A DNA stretch of 64,000 nt from Streptomyces poonensis (GTDB lineage: Bacteria; Actinomycetota; Actinomycetes; Streptomycetales; Streptomycetaceae): the NCBI RefSeq assembly GCF_014650915.1, contig NZ_BMVW01000017.1, positions 1-64,000 on the forward strand, read 5' to 3'. The notes below the pieces were generated by a model. It had not been told where the DNA came from. It did no database searches and saw only the letters and a program-made list of their open reading frames with translations. This document shows, one piece after another, positions 8,872-16,807 of the stretch (position 1 is its first letter; each line of letters starts with the position of its first letter). The position numbers were made by a program, and so were the translations under genes.

Positions 8872-9228
8872 ATGGCAGACACCCAGCAGGTTGACGAGAC
8901 CACCGGCACCGCCCAGGACGCCCGGGCCGAGCGGAAGGCCGCCAAGCTCGCCCAGCGGATCTCCGCGTTCGCCAAGGAGCACGGCGGGGCCGAGGGCCAC
9001 GTCGAGTACCTCGGGCAGCGCGGCGCCCGCATCGTGCTCGTCGGTGAGGACGGCGCCTGGGGGGACCTGGTGGCCCCCGCCCACGCCCTCGCCGAGGAGG
9101 CGGTGCGGAAGGCCGGGATCACCGTGCACGAGGAATTCGACGGCGACTTCGCGGCCAAGGTGCGGACCGGCCCGTACGAGTGGTCGCGGATGGCGGGCAT
9201 CCAGGTGGGCGGCCCCAGCAACGGCTGA
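8872..9228 (+). CDS. Small conserved actinobacterial protein, function unknown
   Basis: A 118-residue acidic soluble protein. I do not recognise a named domain. The start chosen is ATG at 8872, after the ctaB terminator; an open frame extends far upstream but overlaps ctaB in another phase. The N-terminal 15 residues are low complexity, followed by a charged helix (AERKAAKLAQRISAFAKEHGG) and a compact domain with GARIVLVGEDGAWGDL and a C-terminal EWSRMAGIQVG. No signal peptide or membrane segment is seen. It is a single-gene unit between two hairpins. Confidence 0.75.
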   Translation: MADTQQVDETTGTAQDARAERKAAKLAQRISAFAKEHGGAEGHVEYLGQRGARIVLVGEDGAWGDLVAPAHALAEEAVRKAGITVHEEFDGDFAAKVRTGPYEWSRMAGIQVGGPSNG

Positions 9229-9320
9229 CCTCGGACGATGTCCGGGAACGTCGGGGGACGGACGGCTTGCGTGACGCCCCGGGCGCCCGCGTACGCCCCC
9301 GGGAGCCGTGTGCGCCACCG

Positions 9321-9344
9321 GACGACCGGCACCCCTCGGTCGTC
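9321..9344. terminator. Short hairpin after the 118-residue gene
   Basis: An 8-bp inverted repeat GACGACCG/CGGTCGTC with an 8-base loop, 90 bases after the stop at 9228. Possibly a weak terminator. A second 7-bp inverted repeat (CGGGTGA at 9354-9360 with TCACCCG at 9382-9388) lies just before the next gene. Confidence 0.4.
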
Positions 9345-9429
9345 CGTACGGGCCGGGTGACAGCAACACCTGGTGCCCGGTTCACCCGTTAGGACGTGTG
9401 GAGACACGGTCCAGTCACGGGAGACCCGG

Positions 9430-10545
9430 ATGATCGAAACGCCGTCCCTGGTGGACCAGTACTGCCATGGAGTGCTGCGCACGGAGCTGGGCCTGGGAAC
9501 CTTCGAGGCCCACCTCGCCCGCGGCGAGGGCCCGCCCGCGCCCGGCACCACCTTCTTCGACACCCAGACCGGCTTCGCGGTGCGCCGCTGGTGCCCGCCC
9601 CTGCTCGGCCTGGAACCGCACTGCCCGCCCGCCCGCTACCTCGCCCGCCGCCGTGAGCTGGGCGTCCCGGAGGCCGGCCGGCGGCTGCTGCGGGGCAGTG
9701 GCATCACGACGTACCTCGTCGACACGGGACTGCCCGGCGACCTCACCGGACCCGGCGAGCTGGCCGCCGCGGGCACGGCCGAGGCCCACGAGATCATCCG
9801 GCTGGAGCTCCTCGCCGAACAGGTCGCCGACACCTCCGGCACGGTCGAGTCCTTCCTCGCCAACCTCGCCGAGTCGGTGCACGGCGCGGCCGTGAACGCG
9901 GTCGCCTTCACCTCGCTGGCGGGCGTACGGCACGGGCTGGCGCTGGCTCCCGAGCCGCCCGGACCGGGGGAGGTGCGGGGCGCGGCCGGCCGCTGGCTCG
10001 CGGACCGGCCGGTCGGCGGCACGCTCACGGACCAGGTGCTGCTGCGGCATCTGCTGTGGATCGCCGTGGCCTCCGGGCGCCCCCTGCAACTGCACGCCGG
10101 ACTCGGCGAGAGCGAGCCGGGCCTGCGTATCGACCGTACGGACCCGGTCCTGCTCACCGACTTCGCCCGCGCCACGGCGGGCCTCGGCACCGACCTCGTC
10201 CTGCTGCACGGCTACCCGTACCACCGCCACGCGGCCCATCTCGCCGGGGTCTTCCCGCATGTGTACGCCGATCTGGGCGCCGTGCTCGTCCGTACGGGCG
10301 CACGGGCTGCGGCCGTCCTCGCCGAGGTCCTGGAGCTGGCCCCCTTCGGCAAGCTGATCTTCTCCAGCGGCGCCCGGGGCCTGCCCGAGCTGCACGTGGT
10401 GGGGGCGCGGCTGTTCCGGGAGGCGCTGGCGCGGGTGTTGGGGACCTGGGTGGCCGAGGGCGCGTGGTCGCTCACCGACGCGCAGCGCGTGGCGGGGATG
10501 ATCGCTTCGGAGAACGCGCGGCGGGTGTACGGGCTGAAAGGGTGA
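9430..10545 (+). CDS. Amidohydrolase-family protein
   Basis: A 371-residue TIM-barrel metal hydrolase-like protein of the amidohydrolase_2 type. Visible motifs are VDQYCHGVL at the N-terminus (in place of the usual DxHxH), LQLHAGLGES in the middle (the metal-binding His on strand 5), DLVLLHGYPYHRHAAHLA, VYADLGAV, and the C-terminal GLPELHVVGARLFREAL followed by the family tail IASENARRVYGL. GGGAG lies seven bases before the ATG. In other members the tail marks enzymes related to decarboxylases and glutamine-synthetase-linked amidohydrolases. The substrate is unknown. Confidence 0.8.
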   Translation: MIETPSLVDQYCHGVLRTELGLGTFEAHLARGEGPPAPGTTFFDTQTGFAVRRWCPPLLGLEPHCPPARYLARRRELGVPEAGRRLLRGSGITTYLVDTGLPGDLTGPGELAAAGTAEAHEIIRLELLAEQVADTSGTVESFLANLAESVHGAAVNAVAFTSLAGVRHGLALAPEPPGPGEVRGAAGRWLADRPVGGTLTDQVLLRHLLWIAVASGRPLQLHAGLGESEPGLRIDRTDPVLLTDFARATAGLGTDLVLLHGYPYHRHAAHLAGVFPHVYADLGAVLVRTGARAAAVLAEVLELAPFGKLIFSSGARGLPELHVVGARLFREALARVLGTWVAEGAWSLTDAQRVAGMIASENARRVYGLKG

Positions 10546-10668
10546 CCGAGACCCGCGCGGCTCGTTGAGGCAGGAGGCGTGCGTCGCCTGCGGGGGTGGT
10601 CCCTACTGGACGTACCCGATCGCGCCTTGAGCGAGTTGCTCCCCGCCCCGTGCGGCGCACGCCTTCCG

Positions 10669-11682
10669 TCAGCTCGAGGCAGACGCGAGCTGATCAGCCG
10701 AGGACGGAACCCGGACATCCGGGTCTCCGACGGGACGCTCCCTCAGCGAGAGCAGCACCCGCAGCGTGGCGATCCACACAAGGCACGAGCCAAGCATGTG
10801 GGCGCCGACCAGAAGCTCGGGAAGATCCGTGAAGTACTGGATGTAGCCCACCGCGCCCTGGCACAACAACACGATGAACAAATCCCGCGTCCGCGCCAGC
10901 GGCCCCCTCGGCGCGTCCACCGCCTTCAGCACGAACCACAGCGCGAACGTCAGCGTCACCACGATCCAGGCGAGCACCGCGTGCAGCTTGCTCACGGCCT
11001 CCCAGTCCACCGGCATGCGCGGTACGTCGCTGGAGTCGCCCGCGTGGGGACCCGCGCCCGTGACGACGGTGCCGACGGCGATCAGCAGGACGGTCGCGGC
11101 CACCAGGAACCACACCAGCTGCTGCACCGACTTGCCGACCAGCGGGCGCGGCGCCCCGGAGCCCTCGCGCGTGCGCTGCCACATCAGGGTGGCCACGGCG
11201 ATCAGCGCGGTGGAGAGCAGGAAGTGAGCGGCGACCGTGTACGGGTTGAGGCCGACCAGGACGACGATGCCGCCGAGGATCGCGTTGCCCATCACGACCC
11301 AGAACTGCGCCCAGCCCAGCCGCGTCAGATCGCGCCGCCACGGCTTCTCCGAGCGCGCGGCGATGATCGCCCAGCCGACGGCGGCGCACAGCACGTACGT
11401 CAGCATGCGGTTGCCGAACTCGATGACACCGTGCATGCCCATCTCATGGGTGTTGGTCAGCGAGTCCTCGGTGCACTTCGGCCAGGTCGGGCAGCCGAGG
11501 CCCGAACCGGTGAGCCGCACGGCGCCGCCGGTGACCACGATGACCACCGACATGACGAGCGCGGCGAGGGCCGCCCGCCGGACCGTCCGGGGATCCGGGG
11601 TCCAGCGTGCGGCGATGTAGGCGAGGGGGTTGCGCAGGGCAGCCGTCGCGTCTGCGCGGGTCACGTTTGGCACGGGCACCAT
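10669..11682 (-). CDS. ctaA: Heme A synthase (COX15/CtaA family)
   Basis: Converts heme O to heme A in the membrane by oxidising a methyl group, supplying aa3-type cytochrome oxidase. The 337-residue product has eight hydrophobic segments. Family signs are GGAVRLTGSGLGCPTWPKC (GSGLxCPxWPxC), HEFGN-like HGVIEFGNRMLTY, AHFLLSTALIAVATL with a heme His, VSKLHAVLAW, and AHMLGSCLVW. The start chosen is ATG at 11682; the frame is open further upstream but those residues are Pro/Gly/Arg-rich and not family-like. Convergent with the amidohydrolase gene. Confidence 0.92.
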   Translation of the reverse strand: MVPVPNVTRADATAALRNPLAYIAARWTPDPRTVRRAALAALVMSVVIVVTGGAVRLTGSGLGCPTWPKCTEDSLTNTHEMGMHGVIEFGNRMLTYVLCAAVGWAIIAARSEKPWRRDLTRLGWAQFWVVMGNAILGGIVVLVGLNPYTVAAHFLLSTALIAVATLMWQRTREGSGAPRPLVGKSVQQLVWFLVAATVLLIAVGTVVTGAGPHAGDSSDVPRMPVDWEAVSKLHAVLAWIVVTLTFALWFVLKAVDAPRGPLARTRDLFIVLLCQGAVGYIQYFTDLPELLVGAHMLGSCLVWIATLRVLLSLRERPVGDPDVRVPSSADQLASASS

Positions 11683-11753
11683 GGTAGGCGCACGCTTGTG
11701 CACCGATTCACGAGGGGGCGGGACTCGGCCGTACCGGGCCCGCCGCCACCCGG

Positions 11754-12527
11754 CTACTCCCAGCGGAAGAACCGCGCCGCCGCCCCCAGCCCCAGCACCG
11801 CCCACACGGCCAGGATCCCGAGGTCACCCCACGGCATCCCGGCGCCGTGCTGCAGGACGTCCCGCAGCCCGTCCGACAGGGCCGAGATCGGCAGCAGCCC
11901 CAGCACGGACTGCGCCGCGTCCGGGAACTTGTCCAGCGGTACGACCACCCCGCCGCCCACGAGCAGCAGCAGGAAGACCAGGTTGGCGGCCGCCAGCGTG
12001 GCCTCCGCTTTCAGGGTGCCCGCCATCAGCAGGCCGAGCCCGGAGAAGGCGGCCGTGCCGAGGACCAGCAGGAGCAGGACGGCGAAGGGGTTGCCCTGCG
12101 GGGACCAGCCCATCGCGAAGGCGATCACCGTGACCAGGACGACCTGGAGGATCTCCGTGACCAGCACGGATATCGTCTTCGCGGTCATCAGGCCCCAGCG
12201 GGGGAGCGGCGAGGCGGCGAGGCGCTTGAGGACGCCGTAGCGGCGCTCGAAGCCCGTCGCGATGGCCTGGCCCGTGAACGCGGTCGACATCACCGCGAGG
12301 GCGAGGATGCCCGGGGCGAGGAAGTCGACCGCCTTCCCCTCGCCCGTGTCCACGATGTCCACCGAGCCGAACAGCACGAGCAGCAGCGTTGGGATGATCA
12401 CGGTGAGGAGCAGCTGCTCGCCGTTGCGCAGCAGCATCTTCGTCTCCAGCGCCGCCTGCGCCGCGATCATGCGGGGCAGGGGCGCGGCACCCGGCCTGGG
12501 GGTGTAGGTACCGCCGGCGGTGGTCAT
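11754..12527 (-). CDS. ABC-2 type transporter permease
   Basis: A 257-residue membrane protein with six hydrophobic segments and the ABC-2 membrane pattern (IIPTLLLVLFGS, GILALAVMSTAFTGQAIATGFERRYGVLKRL, ASPLPRW). It pairs with the ATPase gene upstream, whose stop overlaps its ATG by four bases. The pair resembles DrrA/DrrB-like exporters. The substrate cannot be told from sequence. Confidence 0.88.
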   Translation of the reverse strand: MTTAGGTYTPRPGAAPLPRMIAAQAALETKMLLRNGEQLLLTVIIPTLLLVLFGSVDIVDTGEGKAVDFLAPGILALAVMSTAFTGQAIATGFERRYGVLKRLAASPLPRWGLMTAKTISVLVTEILQVVLVTVIAFAMGWSPQGNPFAVLLLLVLGTAAFSGLGLLMAGTLKAEATLAAANLVFLLLLVGGGVVVPLDKFPDAAQSVLGLLPISALSDGLRDVLQHGAGMPWGDLGILAVWAVLGLGAAARFFRWE

Positions 12528-13447
12528 GAGCGCAGCTCCTTGCCGGTGAGCTCCAGGAAGACGTCCTCGAGCGTGTGCCGCTCCACCGAGATGCCGTCCG
12601 GCATCACGCCGTGCTGGGCGCACCAGGACGTGACGGTCGCGAGGAGCTGGGGGTCGATCTTGCCGCTCACCCGGTAGACGCCCGGCGTCAGCTCGGCGGC
12701 CGCGGTGTCGGAGGGGAGCGCCTTCAGCAGCGAGCCCACGTCGAGGCCGGGGCGGCCGGTGAAGCGCAGGGTGTTCTCGGCGCCGCCGCGGCACAGCTCC
12801 TCGGGCGAGCCCTGGGCGATGACGCGGCCCGCGTCGATGATCGCCACGTCGTCGGCGAGCTGCTCGGCCTCGTCCATGTGGTGGGTGGTGAGGATGACGG
12901 ACACGCCGTCCGCGCGCAGCTCGCGCACGAGGTCCCAGGTGGACCGGCGCGCCTGCGGGTCGAGGCCCGCGGTGGGCTCGTCGAGGAAGACCAGTTCCGG
13001 CCGGCCCACCACGGCCATCGCGAGGGCGAGGCGCTGCTGCTGGCCGCCGGAGAGCCGGCGGTAGGTGGTGCGGCCGCAGGAGCCGAGGCCGAGCCGTTCG
13101 ATCAGCGCGTCCACGTCCAGCGGGTGCGCGTGCAGCTTCGCCGTGTGGCGGAGCATCTCGTCGGCGCGGGCGCCGGAGTAGACACCGCCGGACTGGAGCA
13201 TCACCCCGATGCGGGGGCGCAGCTCACGGGCCTGGCGCACCGGGTCGAGGCCCAGCACGCGCACCGTGCCCGAGTCGGGTCTCCGGTAGCCCTCGCAGGT
13301 CTCGACCGTGGTGGTCTTGCCCGCTCCGTTGGGGCCGAGGACGGCGGTGACGCCCGCCTGGGCCACCAGGTCGAGGCCGTCCACCGCGGTCTTGGTTCCG
13401 TACCGCTTCACCAGGGCCTGGACCTGGACCACGGGCTCACTTCGCAT
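12524..13447 (-). CDS. ABC transporter ATP-binding protein (DrrA-like)
   Basis: A 307-residue ATPase subunit of an ABC exporter. Walker A GPNGAGKTTT, signature LSGGQQQR, Walker B LVFLDEPTAGLDP, and switch histidine in TTHHMDEAEQ are all present. The C-terminal extension of about 80 residues, ending VERHTLEDVFLELTG, is the DrrA-type regulatory tail. ATG at 13447 is taken; TTG at 13456 is in frame. It forms a two-gene unit with the permease at 11754-12527. Confidence 0.9.
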   Translation of the reverse strand: MRSEPVVQVQALVKRYGTKTAVDGLDLVAQAGVTAVLGPNGAGKTTTVETCEGYRRPDSGTVRVLGLDPVRQARELRPRIGVMLQSGGVYSGARADEMLRHTAKLHAHPLDVDALIERLGLGSCGRTTYRRLSGGQQQRLALAMAVVGRPELVFLDEPTAGLDPQARRSTWDLVRELRADGVSVILTTHHMDEAEQLADDVAIIDAGRVIAQGSPEELCRGGAENTLRFTGRPGLDVGSLLKALPSDTAAAELTPGVYRVSGKIDPQLLATVTSWCAQHGVMPDGISVERHTLEDVFLELTGKELRS

Positions 13448-13458
13448 GGGCGCCAAGT

Positions 13459-14295
13459 CTAGGGACGCGGCGGCGGGGCGGGCCGGGCGGGGGCGGCGAC
13501 GTCCTCCTCACGGGGGCGGTGCAGGGCCAGCCACCGCTCCGCGTACGCCACCGCGTCGGCCACCGGGAACAGCCGCGCGTCCGCCGCTCCGGCCTTTCCC
13601 CGTACGACGGGACGGTCCCGCTCGAAGTCGTGGCCGAGCTCGTCGAACCGGTCGGCGGTGATCGACACCTCGGTCACCGTCTGCCAGCCGCCCCCGGGTG
13701 CCGGGCGTCCCACCTCGGCCAGCGGGGCCGGGATGCGGTACTCGGCGAGATGGAAGGCGGTGCAGGCGTCGTAGCCCGCGCCCAGCAGCAGGACCCGCGC
13801 GCCCCGCTCCTCCAGCCGGGCCAGCGGGCTGCGTTCGCCGAGGCGGCAGTCGGGCGCGTGCCCGTCGAGGATCGGGGCGGCATCCGGGCCGAGCGCCGCG
13901 AACGACGTCTCCGGGTGTGCGCTGCGCAGGGCGCCGGGCCAGTTCCGTACCGTCTCCGGGACGACGCCGACCCCGCGCGTGGGCGTGATCAGCGGGTCGT
14001 ACGCGGGCATGGTCGCCCGGATGGTCTCCCACCACTCCTCGGGCACTGGCGGATTGCCCCACAGTGCCGGGTCGGAGAGGTCGTTGCTCTGGGTGGGGAC
14101 CACCAGGGTGCCGTCCGGGCCGAGGGCATCCAGCAGGGCCTGGACGACGGCGACCGCGCCGCCGTTGACCCAGCCGAGCGCGCTGAGGGACGAGTGGACC
14201 AGCAGGGTCTCACCGGGGCGGACGCCGAGGGAGCGCAGGTCCGCGGCGAGTGCGTCACGAGTGACGAGTGGGCCGGTGGGAGGGGGTGTCGCCAT
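13459..14295 (-). CDS. Aminoglycoside N(3)-acetyltransferase family protein
   Basis: A 278-residue member of the AAC(3) (antibiotic_NAT) family, acetyl-CoA enzymes that modify aminoglycosides or related amines. Motifs: LLVHSSLSALGWVNGG, ALGPDGTLVVPTQSNDLSDP, PEEWWE, FDPLITPTRG-like YDPLITPTRGVG, RSAHPETSFAALGP, and GAGYDACTAFHLAEYR with the conserved His. Full length. ATG at 14295 is chosen; TTG at 14349 is an in-frame alternative. The C-terminal 15 residues are Pro/Ala-rich. It diverges from sufR. Chromosomal homologues in Streptomyces do not necessarily confer resistance. Confidence 0.85.
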   Translation of the reverse strand: MATPPPTGPLVTRDALAADLRSLGVRPGETLLVHSSLSALGWVNGGAVAVVQALLDALGPDGTLVVPTQSNDLSDPALWGNPPVPEEWWETIRATMPAYDPLITPTRGVGVVPETVRNWPGALRSAHPETSFAALGPDAAPILDGHAPDCRLGERSPLARLEERGARVLLLGAGYDACTAFHLAEYRIPAPLAEVGRPAPGGGWQTVTEVSITADRFDELGHDFERDRPVVRGKAGAADARLFPVADAVAYAERWLALHRPREEDVAAPARPAPPPRP

Positions 14296-14365
14296 GAAAG
14301 GGGAGTCTTCCGGAAGCTCGTCGGAGGCACCAGCGAATTGATCGATCAAAGATCGTTTCCGCAGG

Positions 14366-14384
14366 TCAGATTAGGTATGCCTAA
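14366..14384. promoter_or_regulatory. Iron-box-like site upstream of sufR
   Basis: The sequence TCAGATTAGGTATGCCTAA matches 13 of 19 positions of the DmdR/IdeR iron-box consensus TTAGGTTAGGCTAACCTAA, including TTAGG..CCTAA arms. It lies about 75 bp before the sufR start, in the region shared with the AAC(3)-family gene. Inference only. Confidence 0.45.
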
Positions 14385-14443
14385 GTGACGTACCGCACCG
14401 TCGGGCGGACCGGACGTGGCTTGCCGGGCTCTGAGGAATTACG

Positions 14444-14457
14444 CAACAATGGCGTTG
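14444..14457 (+). promoter_or_regulatory. SufR operator (CAAC-N6-GTTG)
   Basis: CAACAATGGCGTTG is a perfect match to the CAAC-N6-GTTG palindrome known for actinobacterial SufR. It ends on the first base of the sufR GTG start at 14457, so bound SufR would block the promoter or start of its own operon. This also supports GTG 14457 over upstream starts. Confidence 0.8.
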
Positions 14458-15293
14458 TGAAAAACGTCGGCGAGGCTCGGGAGACCCCCACGGGGGCCCC
14501 TCAGGAGGAGTTCGCGACCGGTGAGCGCTCGACGCGCAACCGGGTCGCGCGGTCCATCCTGGACCACGGGCCGTCGACCGTCGCCGACCTCGCCGGACGC
14601 CTCGGGCTGACCCAGGCGGCCGTCCGGCGGCATCTCGACGCACTGGTCGCCGACGATGTCGTACAGCCCCGTGAGCAGCGAGTCTATGGCGCGCGGACGC
14701 GTGGCCGGCCGGCCAAGGTGTTCGCCCTGACCGACTGCGGCCGGGACGCCTTCGACCAGTCCTACGACAAGCTCGCCGCCGACGCGCTGCGCTGGATCGC
14801 CGAGCACGCGGGCGGGGACGAGGCGGTCGTCGCGTTCGCCCGCGCGCGGATCGCCGCCCAGGCGGAGGCGTACCGCGCGGCGATGGAGCAGGTACCGCCC
14901 GAACAGCGGACCGAAGCCCTGGCCAAGGCGCTGAGCGCGGACGGGTACGCTGCTACGGCGCGCAGCGCGCCGCTCCCGCAGGCGGGCGAGCAGCTCTGCC
15001 AGCACCACTGCCCGGTCGCCCACGTCGCCGAACAGTTCCCGCAGCTCTGCGAGGCGGAGACCGAGATCTTCTCCCAGCTGCTCGGGACACATGTCCAGCG
15101 GCTGGCGACGATCGCGCACGGCGACGGCGTCTGCACGACGTTCATCCCCAAGGCGTCGCACAGCGCCAAGGCCGCCCAGAGTGCCAAGGCGCTGCGCACC
15201 GCCGCGGAGGTCTCACGGACCGCCGCGACGAAGAAGACTTCCAAGACCACTCACAACACATCTGCAAGCACGGCCGGGAGGAACCCCGCATGA
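14457..15293 (+). CDS. sufR: SufR, iron-sulfur-sensing repressor of the suf operon
   Basis: ArsR/DeoR-like winged-helix regulator that holds a 4Fe-4S cluster and represses suf genes when clusters are plentiful. The 278-residue product has a helix-turn-helix at about residues 38-75 (TVADLAGRLGLTQAAVRRHLDAL is the helix pair, read in two parts) and cluster ligands C181, C185 and C198 in a C-x3-C-x12-C pattern. GTG at 14457 is chosen because the operator abuts it and because the family N-terminus begins there. The C-terminal 50 residues are Ser/Ala/Lys-rich. It overlaps sufB by four bases (ATGA). Confidence 0.92.
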   Translation: MKNVGEARETPTGAPQEEFATGERSTRNRVARSILDHGPSTVADLAGRLGLTQAAVRRHLDALVADDVVQPREQRVYGARTRGRPAKVFALTDCGRDAFDQSYDKLAADALRWIAEHAGGDEAVVAFARARIAAQAEAYRAAMEQVPPEQRTEALAKALSADGYAATARSAPLPQAGEQLCQHHCPVAHVAEQFPQLCEAETEIFSQLLGTHVQRLATIAHGDGVCTTFIPKASHSAKAAQSAKALRTAAEVSRTAATKKTSKTTHNTSASTAGRNPA

Positions 15294-16711
15294 CTCTCCC
15301 CACGGAGACTGCCCACCCTGAGCTCGAGGGTCTGGGCAAGTACGAATACGGCTGGGCCGACTCCGACGAGGCCGGTGCCGCAGCGAAGCGCGGCCTGAAC
15401 GAGGACGTCGTCAAGGACATCTCCTCGAAGAAGTCCGAGCCCGAGTGGATGACCAAGCTCCGCCTCAAGGGCCTGAAGCTCTTCGAGAAGAAGCCCATGC
15501 CGAACTGGGGCTCCGACCTGTCGGGCATCGACTTCGACAACATCAAGTACTTCGTGCGGTCCACGGAGAAGCAGGCCCAGTCCTGGGAGGACCTGCCCGA
15601 GGACATCAAGAACACGTACGACAAGCTCGGCATCCCGGAGGCGGAGAAGCAGCGCCTCGTCGCCGGTGTCGCCGCGCAGTACGAGTCCGAGGTCGTCTAC
15701 CACCAGATCCGCGAGGACCTGGAGGAGCAGGGCGTCATCTTCCTCGACACGGACACCGCGCTGAAGGAGCACCCGGAGCTCTTCAAGGAGTACTTCGGCA
15801 CGGTCATCCCGGCCGGTGACAACAAGTTCGCCGCGCTGAACACCGCCGTGTGGTCCGGCGGCTCCTTCATCTACGTGCCGAAGAACGTGCACGTGGAGAT
15901 CCCGCTCCAGGCCTACTTCCGCATCAACACCGAGAACATGGGCCAGTTCGAGCGGACCCTGATCATCGTCGACGAGGGTGCCTACGTGCACTACGTCGAG
16001 GGCTGCACCGCGCCGATCTACAAGTCGGACTCGCTGCACTCCGCGGTCGTCGAGATCATCGTCAAGAAGAACGCCCGCTGCCGTTACACGACCATCCAGA
16101 ACTGGTCGAACAACGTCTACAACCTGGTCACCAAGCGCGCCGTGGCGTACGAGGGCGCGACCATGGAGTGGATCGACGGCAACATCGGCTCCAAGGTGAC
16201 GATGAAGTACCCGGCCGTCTACCTGATGGGCGAGCACGCCAAGGGCGAGACCCTGTCCATCGCCTTCGCGGGCGAGGGCCAGCACCAGGACGCCGGCGCC
16301 AAGATGGTCCACATGGCCCCGAACACCTCCTCCAACATCGTCTCCAAGTCGGTGGCGCGCGGTGGTGGCCGCACCTCCTACCGCGGTCTGATCGAGATCG
16401 GCGAGGGCGCCCCGGGCGCCAAGTCGAACGTGCTGTGCGACGCGCTGCTCGTCGACACCATCTCCCGCTCGGACACGTACCCCTACGTGGACGTCCGCGA
16501 GGACGACGTGTCCATGGGCCACGAGGCGACCGTCTCCAAGGTCTCCGAGGACCAGCTCTTCTACCTGATGAGCCGCGGTCTCTCCGAGGACGAGGCGATG
16601 GCGATGATCGTGCGCGGCTTCGTCGAGCCGATCGCCAAGGAGCTGCCCATGGAGTACGCGCTGGAGCTCAACCGGCTGATCGAGCTGCAGATGGAGGGCG
16701 CGGTCGGCTGA
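15290..16711 (+). CDS. sufB: SufB, Fe-S cluster scaffold subunit
   Basis: Core subunit of the SufBCD scaffold, on which Fe-S clusters are built in the cytoplasm. At 473 residues it is normal length. Conserved parts: NWGSDLSGIDFDNIKYFV, the beta-helix region GSFIYVPKNVHVEIPLQAYFRIN, EGCTAPIY, and the C-terminal KSNVLCDALLVD with the cysteine matching E. coli SufB Cys405, then DVSMGHEATVSKVSEDQLFYLMSRG. ATG overlaps the sufR stop. A GC-rich hairpin follows before sufD. Confidence 0.97.
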   Translation: MTLPTETAHPELEGLGKYEYGWADSDEAGAAAKRGLNEDVVKDISSKKSEPEWMTKLRLKGLKLFEKKPMPNWGSDLSGIDFDNIKYFVRSTEKQAQSWEDLPEDIKNTYDKLGIPEAEKQRLVAGVAAQYESEVVYHQIREDLEEQGVIFLDTDTALKEHPELFKEYFGTVIPAGDNKFAALNTAVWSGGSFIYVPKNVHVEIPLQAYFRINTENMGQFERTLIIVDEGAYVHYVEGCTAPIYKSDSLHSAVVEIIVKKNARCRYTTIQNWSNNVYNLVTKRAVAYEGATMEWIDGNIGSKVTMKYPAVYLMGEHAKGETLSIAFAGEGQHQDAGAKMVHMAPNTSSNIVSKSVARGGGRTSYRGLIEIGEGAPGAKSNVLCDALLVDTISRSDTYPYVDVREDDVSMGHEATVSKVSEDQLFYLMSRGLSEDEAMAMIVRGFVEPIAKELPMEYALELNRLIELQMEGAVG

Positions 16712-16734
16712 CGACCGCCGCTCCCCGGCAGTGA

Positions 16735-16761
16735 CGGCCCGCCCCCCGTGCGGGCGGGCCG
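16735..16761 (+). promoter_or_regulatory. Hairpin between sufB and sufD
   Basis: A 10-bp inverted repeat (16735-16744 with 16752-16761) and a 7-base loop in the only sizeable gap (96 bp) of the suf operon. It may act as a partial terminator or an mRNA processing and stability element that sets SufB and SufD levels apart. Confidence 0.5.
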
Positions 16762-16807
16762 CCCGATCACAACTGACTTGACGTAGGAAGAGAGCAGAAC
16801 GACAGCC

